A DNA stretch of 64,000 nucleotides from Mordavella massiliensis (GTDB taxonomy: Bacteria; Bacillota; Clostridia; Lachnospirales; Lachnospiraceae): assembly GCF_016901695.1 (NCBI RefSeq), contig NZ_JACJKS010000001.1, forward strand, positions 62,001 through 126,000, given 5' to 3'. The notes below the pieces were generated by a model, which saw nothing but the letters and a program-made list of their open reading frames with translations, had not been told where the DNA came from and made no database searches. The position numbers and the translations under genes are program-made. Below are positions 18,056 to 26,206 of the stretch, one piece after another. Position 1 is the stretch's first letter. Every line of letters starts with the position of its first letter.

Positions 18056-19444
18056 ATGGCAGAAGAAAGAAAAATCCCCTATAAAATCTATCTGGAAGAG
18101 AGCGAGATGCCGGACGCATGGTACAATGTGCGCGCGGATATGAAACACAAGCCAGCACCCCTCTTAAACCCGGTCACTCTGCAGCCGATGACGGCGCAGG
18201 AGCTCGGAGAGGTATTCTGCGAAGAACTTGTGAAACAGGAGCTGAACAACGACGACCGCTACATCGAGATCCCTAAAAAGATCCGGGATTTCTACCGGAT
18301 GTACCGGCCGGCTCCCCTGGTGCGCGCCTACTGCCTGGAGGAGAAGCTGCAGACGCCGGCAAAGATCTACTACAAATTTGAGGGCAACAATACAAGCGGC
18401 AGCCACAAGCTCAATTCCGCCATCGCCCAGGCCTTCTACGCCAAGGACCAGGGCCTTAAGGGCGTGACCACCGAGACAGGCGCCGGCCAGTGGGGCACAG
18501 CCCTCTCCATGGCCTGCTCCTACCTGGATCTGGACTGCATTGTGTTCATGGTCAAATGCTCCTACGAACAGAAGCCTTTCCGCCGCGAGGTCATGCGGAC
18601 CTACGGGGCCAGCGTCACGCCCTCCCCCTCGGAGACGACCCGGATCGGGCGGCAGATCCTGGCCGAGCATCCGGGCACGTCCGGAAGCCTGGGATGCGCC
18701 ATCTCCGAGGCTGTGGAGGTGGCCACCCACACGGAGGGCTACCGCTATGTGCTCGGCAGCGTGCTCAACCAGGTGGCGCTCCACCAGTCCATTATCGGCA
18801 CGGAGACAAAGATCGCCATGGATAAGTACGGGATCCGCCCGGACATCATCATCGGATGCGCCGGCGGCGGTTCCAACCTGGCCGGCCTGATCGCCCCCTT
18901 TATGGGAGAGAAACTCCGCGGGGAGGCGGATTATCATTTCATCGCTGTGGAGCCGGCCTCCTGCCCCAGCTTCACAAGGGGCGTGTACGCCTACGATTAC
19001 TGCGACACAGGCAAGGTGTGCCCGCTTGCAAAGATGTATACCCTGGGGAGCGGCTTTATCCCGTCGCCCAGCCATTCCGGCGGCCTCCGCTACCACGGCA
19101 TGAGCCCGGTCCTCTCCCAGCTCTACCACGACGGTTACATGGAGGCGAGGGCCGTGGAGCAGACCTCCGTGTTCGCCGCGGCCGAGCAGTTCGCACGGGT
19201 GGAGGGCATCCTGCCCGCCCCGGAGAGCAGCCACGCCATCAGGGTGGCCATCGATGAGGCCATGAAGTGCAAGGAGACCGGCGAGGAGAAGACGATCCTC
19301 TTCGGCCTCACCGGAACCGGATACTTTGACATGTTCGCCTATGAAAAATACCACAACGGCGAGATGACGGATTACATCCCATCCGACGAGGACCTTAAGG
19401 CCGGCTTTGACGGCCTGCCCGCATTCCCGGGAAACGGGATATAG
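18056..19444 (+). CDS. trpB2: TrpB2-type tryptophan synthase beta chain
   Basis: 462 residues, longer than TrpB1 (about 395) as usual for the TrpB2 branch. The PLP lysine is K118 in NNTSGSHKLNSA, and the phosphate-binding loop is GCAGGGSN. It joins indole to L-serine to give tryptophan and usually works without TrpA. It is alone, with a strong promoter and a perfect terminator and no other trp genes, so a role in indole salvage is likely. ATG 18056 has GGAG 8 nt upstream; an in-frame GTG at 18047 overlaps that site. It is divergent from murL. Confidence 0.92.
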   Translation: MAEERKIPYKIYLEESEMPDAWYNVRADMKHKPAPLLNPVTLQPMTAQELGEVFCEELVKQELNNDDRYIEIPKKIRDFYRMYRPAPLVRAYCLEEKLQTPAKIYYKFEGNNTSGSHKLNSAIAQAFYAKDQGLKGVTTETGAGQWGTALSMACSYLDLDCIVFMVKCSYEQKPFRREVMRTYGASVTPSPSETTRIGRQILAEHPGTSGSLGCAISEAVEVATHTEGYRYVLGSVLNQVALHQSIIGTETKIAMDKYGIRPDIIIGCAGGGSNLAGLIAPFMGEKLRGEADYHFIAVEPASCPSFTRGVYAYDYCDTGKVCPLAKMYTLGSGFIPSPSHSGGLRYHGMSPVLSQLYHDGYMEARAVEQTSVFAAAEQFARVEGILPAPESSHAIRVAIDEAMKCKETGEEKTILFGLTGTGYFDMFAYEKYHNGEMTDYIPSDEDLKAGFDGLPAFPGNGI

Positions 19445-19460
19445 ACAAACGCGCGCGTCA

Positions 19461-19504
19461 AGAGGCCCCCTCAGATCCTGCTGCGATCTGAGGGGGCCTC
19501 TTTT
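19461..19504 (+). terminator. Terminator of trpB2
   Basis: A perfect 17-bp stem (19461-19477 with 19485-19501), 7-nt loop, followed by TTTT. Confidence 0.88.
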
Positions 19505-19512
19505 CTCTGCCT

Positions 19513-20358
19513 TTAGTCTTCTTTTGTCGCCTCGTAAAACTCTTCCAGGAGATAGACCCGCAGCCGCTCCAGAAGCTCCGGCGCCTTCCCTCCCACCTGC
19601 CTGCCGTCGATCTCGCAGGCGGGCAGGCACAGGTTGCTGGAGCTCGTCACGATCACCTCCTGGGCCGCAAAGAGATCATCCAGCGTGTAGGGCGTCTCGC
19701 TCACCGGTATGTTCAGCGCCTCGCAGGCCCGGATAAGGTGGGCTCTGGCGATGCCCGGAAGGATCAGGTTGTCCGCCGGCGCTGTCACCAGCTTCCCGTC
19801 CCGGATGATATGCACATTGCTGTGGGCGCATTCCGTCACGCGGCCGCCCGGGCGGTAGAAGACCGCCTCCTGACAGCCGGCCTGCTTCGCCTTCTCCGAT
19901 GCCATGCAGGACGGGATCAGGTTCAGCGTCTTGATGTTGCAGTGCAGGAACCGGGTGTCCTCCACCGTGATCAGCCGGACCGGCTTCGTTCCGTCCGAGA
20001 TCTCCGCCGGCCGGAGCGCGATCCACAGATTGCCCGGCCCTTCCGTAAACACGTGGTTACGGATGCCGGTCCCCCGGGTCACCTGGTAGTAGACGAACAG
20101 GTTTCCCGTATCCATCTTGTTCACCATCTCCTGCAGGATGGTCTTAAGTTCTTCCTTTGTCACCGGCATCTGAATATCCAGCAGTCCGGCGCTGTTAAAA
20201 AAACGGTCCACATGCTCGTCCAGCGCAAAGATCTTGTAGTTCCGGGACGGGCCCGCATCGTACACGCCGTCTCCGAACCAGCACACCCTGTCGTTCATGG
20301 GGATCATCATCTCGTCCAGTTCCCCGTATCTGCCGTTGTAGTACCCTAATGTCTTCAT
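19513..20358 (-). CDS. dat: D-amino-acid (D-alanine) aminotransferase
   Basis: 281 residues, class IV PLP aminotransferase. FGDGVYD (29-35) opens the active site, K143 in NIKTLN is the Schiff-base lysine, and RVTECAHSNVHII matches the family. It moves the amino group between D-alanine and 2-oxoglutarate, yielding D-glutamate and pyruvate or the reverse. The Asp after GVY (commonly Glu in this family) is a mild oddity. It lies 36 nt downstream of dsdA on the same strand, so the two form a D-amino-acid unit. A branched-chain aminotransferase is the alternative, but the short length and motifs favour Dat. Confidence 0.83.
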   Translation of the reverse strand: MKTLGYYNGRYGELDEMMIPMNDRVCWFGDGVYDAGPSRNYKIFALDEHVDRFFNSAGLLDIQMPVTKEELKTILQEMVNKMDTGNLFVYYQVTRGTGIRNHVFTEGPGNLWIALRPAEISDGTKPVRLITVEDTRFLHCNIKTLNLIPSCMASEKAKQAGCQEAVFYRPGGRVTECAHSNVHIIRDGKLVTAPADNLILPGIARAHLIRACEALNIPVSETPYTLDDLFAAQEVIVTSSSNLCLPACEIDGRQVGGKAPELLERLRVYLLEEFYEATKED

Positions 20359-20394
20359 TTTGCCTCTCCTTTTTTCATACCTTTCTCACACTTT

Positions 20395-21726
20395 TTACTC
20401 CGGCGCGCGCCCGAGGAATTCTTCCCGTACGCTCTGCGGCACAAGAGAGCCGCCCGTCGCCCACACGATATGGGACGCCTGTCCCATCCTGTCAGCAAGG
20501 CCGTGCGCCTCCGTGTACGCGCGGCACACCTCCTCCCGCTCTATGCGCTCCGGCCCCGCAAAAGCCGCGCAGGAGCTGGGCTCGATAAAAAAGCCCTCCG
20601 TGTCCAGCAGCTCTTTCATATAACTATACAACGCATCGTCCTCCACTGTAAACTCCCCGGCGAGAAGATGCTCCACTGTCTTTCCCACAAATTTGGACGG
20701 TCTCCCGACAGCCAGTCCGTCCGCCTCCGTCAGGCCGGTCAGGCCGATGTCCTGCACGCAAATCCCGTCGTGCAGCCCTGTGGCGATCCCCAGGAGCATG
20801 CAGCAGGCCTGCACGGGCTCTGCATAGAACACGTGCGCACTGTCCCCGTACACCAGCTTGAGACCGAACGTGATGCCGCCCGGCGCGCCGCCCACGCCGC
20901 AGGGAATGCAGACAAACAGCGGATGCTCCTCATCCACCGGCACGTCCGCCTCCTCAAGCTGCCGGCGCAGGCGCAGCGCTGCCACCGCGTAGCCGAGAAA
21001 CAGGCTGACCGAGTTCTCGTCATCCACAAAATACCCCTTCGGATCTTTCTGCGCCTCTGCCCTGCCATTCTTCACCGCCTCGCCGTAATCTCCCGCATAC
21101 TCTACGACCCGGACGCCTTTGGACCTGAGCAGATCCTTCTTCCACTGTTTGGCGTCCTGCGACATGTGCACAGATACCCGGAAGCCCAGGGCCGCGCTGA
21201 TGATGCCGATGGACAGCCCCAGGTTGCCTGTGGAGCCCACGTGAACGGCGTAGTTGGAGAAGAATGCCCGCATCCGCGGCTCTGCAAAGGCTTCGTAGTT
21301 CTCCCCCTCCCGGATCACTCCCTCCTGCAGAGCCAGGTTCTCCGCATGTTCCAGAATTTCATAGATCCCGCCCCGGGCCTTGACGGAACCAGCCACGGCA
21401 AGCTCTGAATCCATCTTCAGGAGCAGCCGCCCCTGCAGCCGTGCCCCGTGGGCCCGGTTCAGCGCCTCCTTCATGCGGGGGATCTCCCGCAGCGGAGACT
21501 CTATGATCCCGCCCGCGGACTCTGTCCCGGGAAACGCTTTTGCGATAAAAGGCGCGAACCGCCGGAGCCTGGCGTCCGCTTCCTCCACGTCTTTCATGGT
21601 CAGCCGGATCTTTTCCAGCGCGTCCTTCGCCCTCTCCAGCCGGGGATTGATCCAGCTTACCTCCTCTGCCCGCCGCAGACTTCCTGTGACCGGAACTTCC
21701 CGCTCCAGTTTTTCCATATCGATCAT
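20395..21726 (-). CDS. dsdA: D-serine ammonia-lyase (dehydratase)
   Basis: 443 residues, normal DsdA length. The PLP lysine is K116 in GSVKARGGIYEIL, and VGSTGNLGLSIG and CGVGGAPGGITFGLK are the cofactor loops. It converts D-serine to pyruvate and ammonia, detoxifying D-serine and using it as carbon. AGAGGAG lies 6-7 nt upstream of ATG 21726. No dsdC or dsdX transporter is nearby. It starts 93 nt downstream of rpsR with no obvious promoter in between, so readthrough from the ribosomal operon is possible. Confidence 0.93.
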   Translation of the reverse strand: MIDMEKLEREVPVTGSLRRAEEVSWINPRLERAKDALEKIRLTMKDVEEADARLRRFAPFIAKAFPGTESAGGIIESPLREIPRMKEALNRAHGARLQGRLLLKMDSELAVAGSVKARGGIYEILEHAENLALQEGVIREGENYEAFAEPRMRAFFSNYAVHVGSTGNLGLSIGIISAALGFRVSVHMSQDAKQWKKDLLRSKGVRVVEYAGDYGEAVKNGRAEAQKDPKGYFVDDENSVSLFLGYAVAALRLRRQLEEADVPVDEEHPLFVCIPCGVGGAPGGITFGLKLVYGDSAHVFYAEPVQACCMLLGIATGLHDGICVQDIGLTGLTEADGLAVGRPSKFVGKTVEHLLAGEFTVEDDALYSYMKELLDTEGFFIEPSSCAAFAGPERIEREEVCRAYTEAHGLADRMGQASHIVWATGGSLVPQSVREEFLGRAPE

Positions 21727-21776
21727 CGCTTTCTCCTCTCTCAGAAGCCGGCAGACGTCTGTCCGGCTGTATGAAA

Positions 21777-21806
21777 GAGAGGCAGACGGATTTCCGTCTG
21801 CCTCTC
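21777..21806 (-). terminator. Hairpin downstream of rpsR
   Basis: A perfect 13-bp stem (21777-21789 with 21794-21806) and a 4-nt loop. The minus-strand T run is only three long, so it may be leaky. Confidence 0.6.
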
Positions 21807-21819
21807 ACACATCATCTGC

Positions 21820-22083
21820 TTAGTCCTGCACGTACGGCATCAGCGCGATGTGACGTGCTCTCTTGATCGCTACAGTGAGCGCTCTCTGATGCTTTGCACA
21901 GTTGCCTGTGATCCTTCTGGGAAGGATCTTGCCTCTCTCAGAGATATATTTTCTTAACTTTGCTACATCCTTGTAATCGATCTCATTGTTCTCTTTTCCG
22001 CAGAATACGCAGACTTTTTTTCTTCTGCGTCCGCCTCTTCTCTTGAAGCCGCCCTCCGGACGATTTCCCTTCTCGAAAGCCAT
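21820..22083 (-). CDS. rpsR: 30S ribosomal protein bS18
   Basis: 87 residues with the S18 core ([20 protein letters not shown]) and [20 protein letters not shown] pair near the N-terminus shows half of the zinc-type (C+) knuckle. It pairs with S6 on the 30S platform. It is the last gene of rpsF-ssb-rpsR. Confidence 0.96.
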   Translation of the reverse strand: MAFEKGNRPEGGFKRRGGRRRKKVCVFCGKENNEIDYKDVAKLRKYISERGKILPRRITGNCAKHQRALTVAIKRARHIALMPYVQD

Positions 22084-22129
22084 GGTGGTCTCTCCTTTCT
22101 ACACTTACATATCACAAAAGTGTTCTGCT

Positions 22130-22573
22130 CTAGTTAAACGGTAATTCTTCATCTATTCCGTCCGGAATATTCATGAAGCCGTCACCTGCCGGAGCGGCCG
22201 GTGCCGGTTGGGGAGCTGACTGGAAGCCGCCTCCTGTATGAGCGTCGCTGGCCGCTTTGCTCTCAGCGAATTCCTGTTCTTCCACTACAACCTCTGTCGT
22301 ATATACCTTCACGCCGTCCCTGTTGGTGTAGCTGCCCGTCTGGATCCGTCCGCTCACAACGATCTTGATGCCCTGTCTGTAATATCTCTCCGCATGCTCG
22401 GCCTGCTTTCCGAAAGCAACGCAGGAAATAAAGTCTGCCGTCTGCTCTCCGTCGCGTCTGAACCTGCGGTCGACAGCCAGGGTAAATCTGGCGATCGCCA
22501 GCGGATTGTCCCCCTGTGAATATCTCACTTCCGGGTCTCTCGTCAAACGTCCCATCAAAATTACTTTATTCAT
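22130..22573 (-). CDS. ssb: Single-stranded DNA-binding protein
   Basis: 147 residues. An OB-fold opens with MNKVILMGRLTRDPEVRYSQ and contains FTLAVDRRF, followed by a Gly/Ala/Pro-rich tail and the acidic tip GIDEELPFN, which recruits replication and repair proteins. It lies between rpsF and rpsR, the standard Firmicute arrangement. Confidence 0.96.
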   Translation of the reverse strand: MNKVILMGRLTRDPEVRYSQGDNPLAIARFTLAVDRRFRRDGEQTADFISCVAFGKQAEHAERYYRQGIKIVVSGRIQTGSYTNRDGVKVYTTEVVVEEQEFAESKAASDAHTGGGFQSAPQPAPAAPAGDGFMNIPDGIDEELPFN

Positions 22574-22591
22574 TCTTTTACCTCTCTTCTT

Positions 22592-22879
22592 CTATGCCTC
22601 TTGTTTCACGCATAAATATCTGAGTACGTTGTCCATGATGCGGACTCTCTGCTCGATCTCGCCTGGAACTGTAGCATCAGACTCGAAGTGGATGAAGTAA
22701 TAGTATGCTTCGCGCATTTTCTGAATCTCGTAAGCCAGTCTCTTCTTACCCCATTCGTCAACGTCTGTCACATTGCCGCCGAAGCGTGCGATCATCTCTT
22801 TGATCTTCTCGATGACCTGTGCTCTCTCGTCGTCTTCGATTTTTGCATTGACTACAACAGCTAATTCGTACTTGTTCAT
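22592..22879 (-). CDS. rpsF: 30S ribosomal protein bS6
   Basis: 95 residues. It has the S6 opening MNKYELAVVVNAKIEDDERA and the WGKKRLAYEIQKMREAYYYF segment that contacts S18. It is the first gene of rpsF-ssb-rpsR and is preceded by a hairpin leader and a good promoter. AAGGAGG lies upstream of ATG 22879. Confidence 0.97.
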   Translation of the reverse strand: MNKYELAVVVNAKIEDDERAQVIEKIKEMIARFGGNVTDVDEWGKKRLAYEIQKMREAYYYFIHFESDATVPGEIEQRVRIMDNVLRYLCVKQEA

Positions 22880-22907
22880 GTAGCTTGCACCTCCTTTTGG
22901 TCTTTTG

Positions 22908-22929
22908 GCCCCCGGTCCATGCCGGGAGC
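22908..22929 (-). promoter_or_regulatory. Hairpin leader of rpsF, candidate S6:S18 autoregulatory site
   Basis: Minus strand: GCTCCCGG pairs with CCGGGGGC around a 6-nt loop just upstream of the rpsF ribosome site. Firmicute rpsF leaders carry a structured site where S6:S18 represses its own operon. The bulged CCG typical of that RNA was not confirmed. Confidence 0.4.
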
Positions 22930-22983
22930 AAGGATACCCTTCCGGATCGGCTCCGGTCGGATACTAATATATCACGAGTTAAT

Positions 22984-23012
22984 ATGATAGCATAGAGGTC
23001 AAGCTATTTCAA
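22984..23012 (-). promoter_or_regulatory. Promoter of rpsF-ssb-rpsR
   Basis: Minus strand: TTGAAA (23007-23012), 17 nt, TATCAT (22984-22989). The -35 overlaps the stop codon of the DUF951 gene. Confidence 0.65.
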
Positions 23013-23200
23013 GCCTTTTTTCGCAAATCCTTCGTGTTTTTCTCCACCAGTTTTCTCGCGATCATGATCTGGTGTCCGCAGCCCAGGCACTTGAGCCTGA
23101 AATCCGCCCCGACGCGGAGGATCTCCCACTCGAAGCTCCCGCAGGGATGCTTTTTTTTCAGTTTTACGATATCTCCCACTTCATACGTGTACGGTGTCAT
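23009..23200 (-). CDS. DUF951 family protein
   Basis: 63 residues, the usual length. It has the hallmark YEVGDIVKLKKKHPCGSFEWEI followed by LKCLGCGHQIMIAR, with a Cys pair that could hold zinc. Its function is unknown; the family is common beside ribosomal and replication genes in Firmicutes. Its ATG overlaps the stop of the sortase gene by the ATGA arrangement, so it is translationally coupled to it. Confidence 0.9.
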   Translation of the reverse strand: MTPYTYEVGDIVKLKKKHPCGSFEWEILRVGADFRLKCLGCGHQIMIARKLVEKNTKDLRKKA

Positions 23201-24231
23201 TTCTCCTCCTTCTCCTTTACGCCGACAACGACCATCCTGTGCTCGTCGCTGGCTTTGGTGCAGGTGGACAGGGTCACCACCGTGTCCGCCATCGTCACCT
23301 CCACGCCCGTGTCGTAGGCCGAGGCCTGCTTCGTGTAGTCGAGGAACGCCTGGTAGGCCGCGTCGTCTGCGAACTCCGTCAGATAGGTGTCCGACGTCTC
23401 CGTCACCTGGCCGGCCGCATAGATGTGATAGGTGATCTCCCGCCCGTCCGGCGTATAGATATAGAAGTACGGGTTGGACTCCCAGAAGGATCTCTCCTCA
23501 TATTTGGCCAGATCGTGGAACATGGAGTTGTCATTCATCCGGTGGCCGTATATGATCGTGTTCCTGTCGTTGAAATCCGGGTTGTTGTATGTATTTACGA
23601 AAATGGCCCCCACGGTGTTCTCGCTGGCCGAGAACGTCTTGTTCAGATAGGTGCTGTTGTCCGTGGTCTGCACAAGGGGGTAGCTGATCTGCGCCGGCTC
23701 CGGGTCAAAGCGGATCCACCCCACCGTGTCCGGGTTGATCCCTTTGAGGGTGTCAAAATCTACCGAGAAGCGGGCCTTTTCCCCGTCTCCTTCGCCCTCC
23801 TCCGTGACCGCCAGCGCCTTCACCTCGTCGTACTCTTTTCTTCCCTCATGGTAGCCCGAAAGGATGCGGAAAAACTGGAATGCGGACACGCAGAACACAA
23901 GGACCGCCAGGACCAGGATGATATTGCTGACAATGCGCCCCTTCCCGCCGCTCTTTTTCTCGCTCTTTCCGGGAGTTTTCCCTTTCTTTTTCCCGGCGGC
24001 CGCCTTGCCTCCGGAACCAGCTCTTCTCTTCCCTTTAGCCTTCACCTGGTCCGGTGTTCGCAGATCCTCATCTTCCTCCAGATCGATCCAATCGTTCTCC
24101 CAATCTTCTTCCGGCCGTTTCTCCACCTGACGCGCAGCCCTTTCCCGGCTGCTGTCCCGGCTGCTGCCGCGGCTCCCGGCCGGGCCGGAAGAGCGCCTTC
24201 TCCCTCTATGGTAATGCTTCTTTTCGCTCAA
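23197..24231 (-). CDS. srtB: Class B sortase
   Basis: 344 residues. A long, very basic cytoplasmic N-terminus (about 95 residues, rich in Arg/Lys/Gly) precedes one membrane segment (VSNIILVLAVLVFCVSAFQFF) and the extracellular transpeptidase domain with catalytic His in IIYGHRM, Cys in TLSTC and Arg in SDEHRMVVVG. It anchors proteins to the wall or builds pili. No LPXTG/NPQTN substrate is encoded nearby, so it is probably a housekeeping sortase. The start is TTG at 24231, with GGAG 8 nt upstream; an upstream in-frame ATG (24261) lacks a ribosome site. Confidence 0.9.
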   Translation of the reverse strand: MSEKKHYHRGRRRSSGPAGSRGSSRDSSRERAARQVEKRPEEDWENDWIDLEEDEDLRTPDQVKAKGKRRAGSGGKAAAGKKKGKTPGKSEKKSGGKGRIVSNIILVLAVLVFCVSAFQFFRILSGYHEGRKEYDEVKALAVTEEGEGDGEKARFSVDFDTLKGINPDTVGWIRFDPEPAQISYPLVQTTDNSTYLNKTFSASENTVGAIFVNTYNNPDFNDRNTIIYGHRMNDNSMFHDLAKYEERSFWESNPYFYIYTPDGREITYHIYAAGQVTETSDTYLTEFADDAAYQAFLDYTKQASAYDTGVEVTMADTVVTLSTCTKASDEHRMVVVGVKEKEEK

Positions 24232-24350
24232 TGTCTTAACTCCTTTTCTCCATAAACACACGTCTTATTGCACGATGCCTGTTCTTTCCTAGTATACCAC
24301 ATCAAAAGATGCGCTTCTATATATTTTATATATTTTTAATTTCCAGTTTA

Positions 24351-24378
24351 TTGACTTTGCCGGCATCGGGAGTATGAT
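24351..24378 (+). promoter_or_regulatory. Promoter of the zinc-ribbon membrane protein gene
   Basis: TTGACT (24351-24356), 16 nt, TATGAT (24373-24378), 21 nt before the ATG. Confidence 0.65.
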
Positions 24379-24399
24379 TGCAGATAGGAGGATGAGAAA

Positions 24400-24795
24400 A
24401 TGAAAGAAAAACTGATACGATTTATGGCCGGGCGCTACGGCTTTGACTCTTTTGGAAAGGCGACCCTGATCGCCGCTCTTATCGTGATGGTCCTGTCCGG
24501 TTTATTTGAGAGCGCCATCCTGTCGCTCCTTGCCTGGGCTCTGATCATCTACACATACTTCCGGCTGTTTTCCAGGAACATTTACAGGCGCTCTGCCGAG
24601 AACCAGGCCTATCTGAAAAAGACAAGGGGCATCCGCACCTGGTTCAACAGCCAGAAAAGCCTGATGGCCCAAAGGAAAACGCATCATATATACAAGTGCC
24701 CCACCTGCCATCAGAAAATCCGCGTCCCCAGGGGAAAGGGACGGATCGAGATACGCTGCCCCAAGTGTCAGACGCGCTTTATCAAAAAGAGCTGA
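24400..24795 (+). CDS. Membrane protein with C-terminal zinc ribbon
   Basis: 131 residues. A hydrophobic stretch at about 20-57 gives one or two membrane segments, followed by a basic linker. The C-terminus has two CxxC knuckles (CPTCHQKIRVP and CPKCQTRF), a zinc ribbon. Function is not known; similar small proteins are widespread in Clostridia. AGGAGG lies 8 nt upstream. It is followed 44 nt later by a flavodoxin-like gene on the same strand, so co-expression is possible. Confidence 0.8.
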   Translation: MKEKLIRFMAGRYGFDSFGKATLIAALIVMVLSGLFESAILSLLAWALIIYTYFRLFSRNIYRRSAENQAYLKKTRGIRTWFNSQKSLMAQRKTHHIYKCPTCHQKIRVPRGKGRIEIRCPKCQTRFIKKS

Positions 24796-24839
24796 TATCA
24801 AGATATCAATGTGGATAAGAAAGAGAAAGGAAACCATAT

Positions 24840-25364
24840 ATGTTGGATTATTTAGTTTTATATAACAGCCAGTCCGGAAATACAAAAGGCGTGGCGGCCG
24901 CCATCTTCTCAGCCCTGCCCGAGGGCTCCCGGGACCTGGTCGATATCAACGGAGGAAATCCCATCCCGAAGGCAGCCACCTATTTTATCGGCTTCTGCGT
25001 GCACAGAGGCTCCTGCTGTATAGAGGTAAGTGATTTCATCAGCTCCCTGGAGGGCTGCAGCATTGCCCTTTTTGGCACCTGCGGCATGGGCAGCTCACCG
25101 GAGTACTACAAGCTTATCGAAAAAAATGTCAGCGCCTGGATCAACAGCAGCTGCCGGTATCTGGGCTGCTGCCTCTGCCAGGGAAAGATGCCCATGCAGG
25201 TCCGCCAGAAATACGAGAACATGCGCACCGCGGAAAACACGGCGCAGGTGGACGGCTTTATCCGAAACTTTGACCATGCGATGACCCACCCTGACCGCGA
25301 GGATCTGAAAAGGGCACAGGAGTTTGCACTGTCGTGCGTTTCCCGTGCCCGTGAACAGGTCTGA
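24840..25364 (+). CDS. Flavodoxin family protein (BilS-like?)
   Basis: 174 residues. The FMN phosphate loop YNSQSGNTKG (8-17) opens a flavodoxin fold, with LFGTCGMGSS as the second FMN loop. It has a CVHRGSCC cluster and a CCLCQGKMP motif, more Cys than plain flavodoxins. The pattern resembles the flavodoxin-like BilS encoded beside bilirubin reductase in gut Clostridia, but no bilR is next to it, so that name is a guess. It probably carries electrons. AAAGGA lies 8 nt upstream of the ATG. Its stop is 2 nt from that of the converging ABC permease. Confidence 0.72.
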   Translation: MLDYLVLYNSQSGNTKGVAAAIFSALPEGSRDLVDINGGNPIPKAATYFIGFCVHRGSCCIEVSDFISSLEGCSIALFGTCGMGSSPEYYKLIEKNVSAWINSSCRYLGCCLCQGKMPMQVRQKYENMRTAENTAQVDGFIRNFDHAMTHPDREDLKRAQEFALSCVSRAREQV

Positions 25365-25366
25365 TG

Positions 25367-26206
25367 CTATCCCTTTATGGAGCCCCCTGTCATCCCTCTC
25401 ACAAGAAGCTTTCGGAAAACAAGGGCTGCTACGGCAGGGGGCAGGATGATCAGCATCCCTGCAGCAGCGGTAATCCCATAGAGCACCGTATCCTTCGTCA
25501 TAAATTCTGATGCCACGATCGACACTGGCTTGGTATCAATATTAGAGGCCAGGATCAGCGGAATCTGGAACTGACTCCAGGCGCTCAAAAACATGATCAG
25601 CATACTTGCACATATGATAGGATAGGACACCGGAAGTATGATCCGGAAAAAGATCCGCAGCCGTCCACAGCCGTCCACAAGGGCGGCTTCTTCCAGTTCT
25701 CTGGGGACTGTTGAAAAGTAATTATCCATCAGCCAGATACTCATAGGGAGAAAAGAGCTGGCATACACCATGCTCAGCCAGAACGTACTGTTAAGCATCT
25801 GCATTGCCGAAAACATCCTGTAAAGGGGAATAATCGTGGCAAACACCGGGATGACCATTGTGATCAGTATGGCATTTTTAATGATTTTCTTCCCCTTAAA
25901 CTCCATTCTGCTCAGCGTATAAGCCGTGATCGCAGCCACCGGTATCCCTATGACAAGCGTGCATGCCACTGCCTTCAGAGAATTTTCAAGCCCTCTGAAC
26001 AGCCTGATATGCTGCTGACTGACCGAGTCAAACAGGGCAAGATAATTATCCCACGTAATCTCCTTCGGAAACATATTCATAGTATTTTTAAACATCTCAT
26101 ACTCCGGTGTGACCGAGATAGAAAAGGCCCACACAAAGGGCCCCACCGTAAGCACGAGAAACAGGAGAACTGCCACCCAATAGAGGGGCGAGATTTTCTT
26201 TTTCAA
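25367..26206 (-). CDS. Carbohydrate ABC transporter permease (MalG type)
   Basis: 279 residues with six predicted membrane segments and the EAA loop ELEEAALVDGCGRLRIFFRIILP that docks the ATPase. It is the CUT1-type inner permease. Its start overlaps the stop of the MalF-type permease by 4 nt (ATGA). It forms an operon binding protein-MalF-MalG. No ATPase gene is present, so a shared MsmK/MsmX-type ATPase must serve. Substrate unknown. Confidence 0.92.
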   Translation of the reverse strand: MKKKISPLYWVAVLLFLVLTVGPFVWAFSISVTPEYEMFKNTMNMFPKEITWDNYLALFDSVSQQHIRLFRGLENSLKAVACTLVIGIPVAAITAYTLSRMEFKGKKIIKNAILITMVIPVFATIIPLYRMFSAMQMLNSTFWLSMVYASSFLPMSIWLMDNYFSTVPRELEEAALVDGCGRLRIFFRIILPVSYPIICASMLIMFLSAWSQFQIPLILASNIDTKPVSIVASEFMTKDTVLYGITAAAGMLIILPPAVAALVFRKLLVRGMTGGSIKG

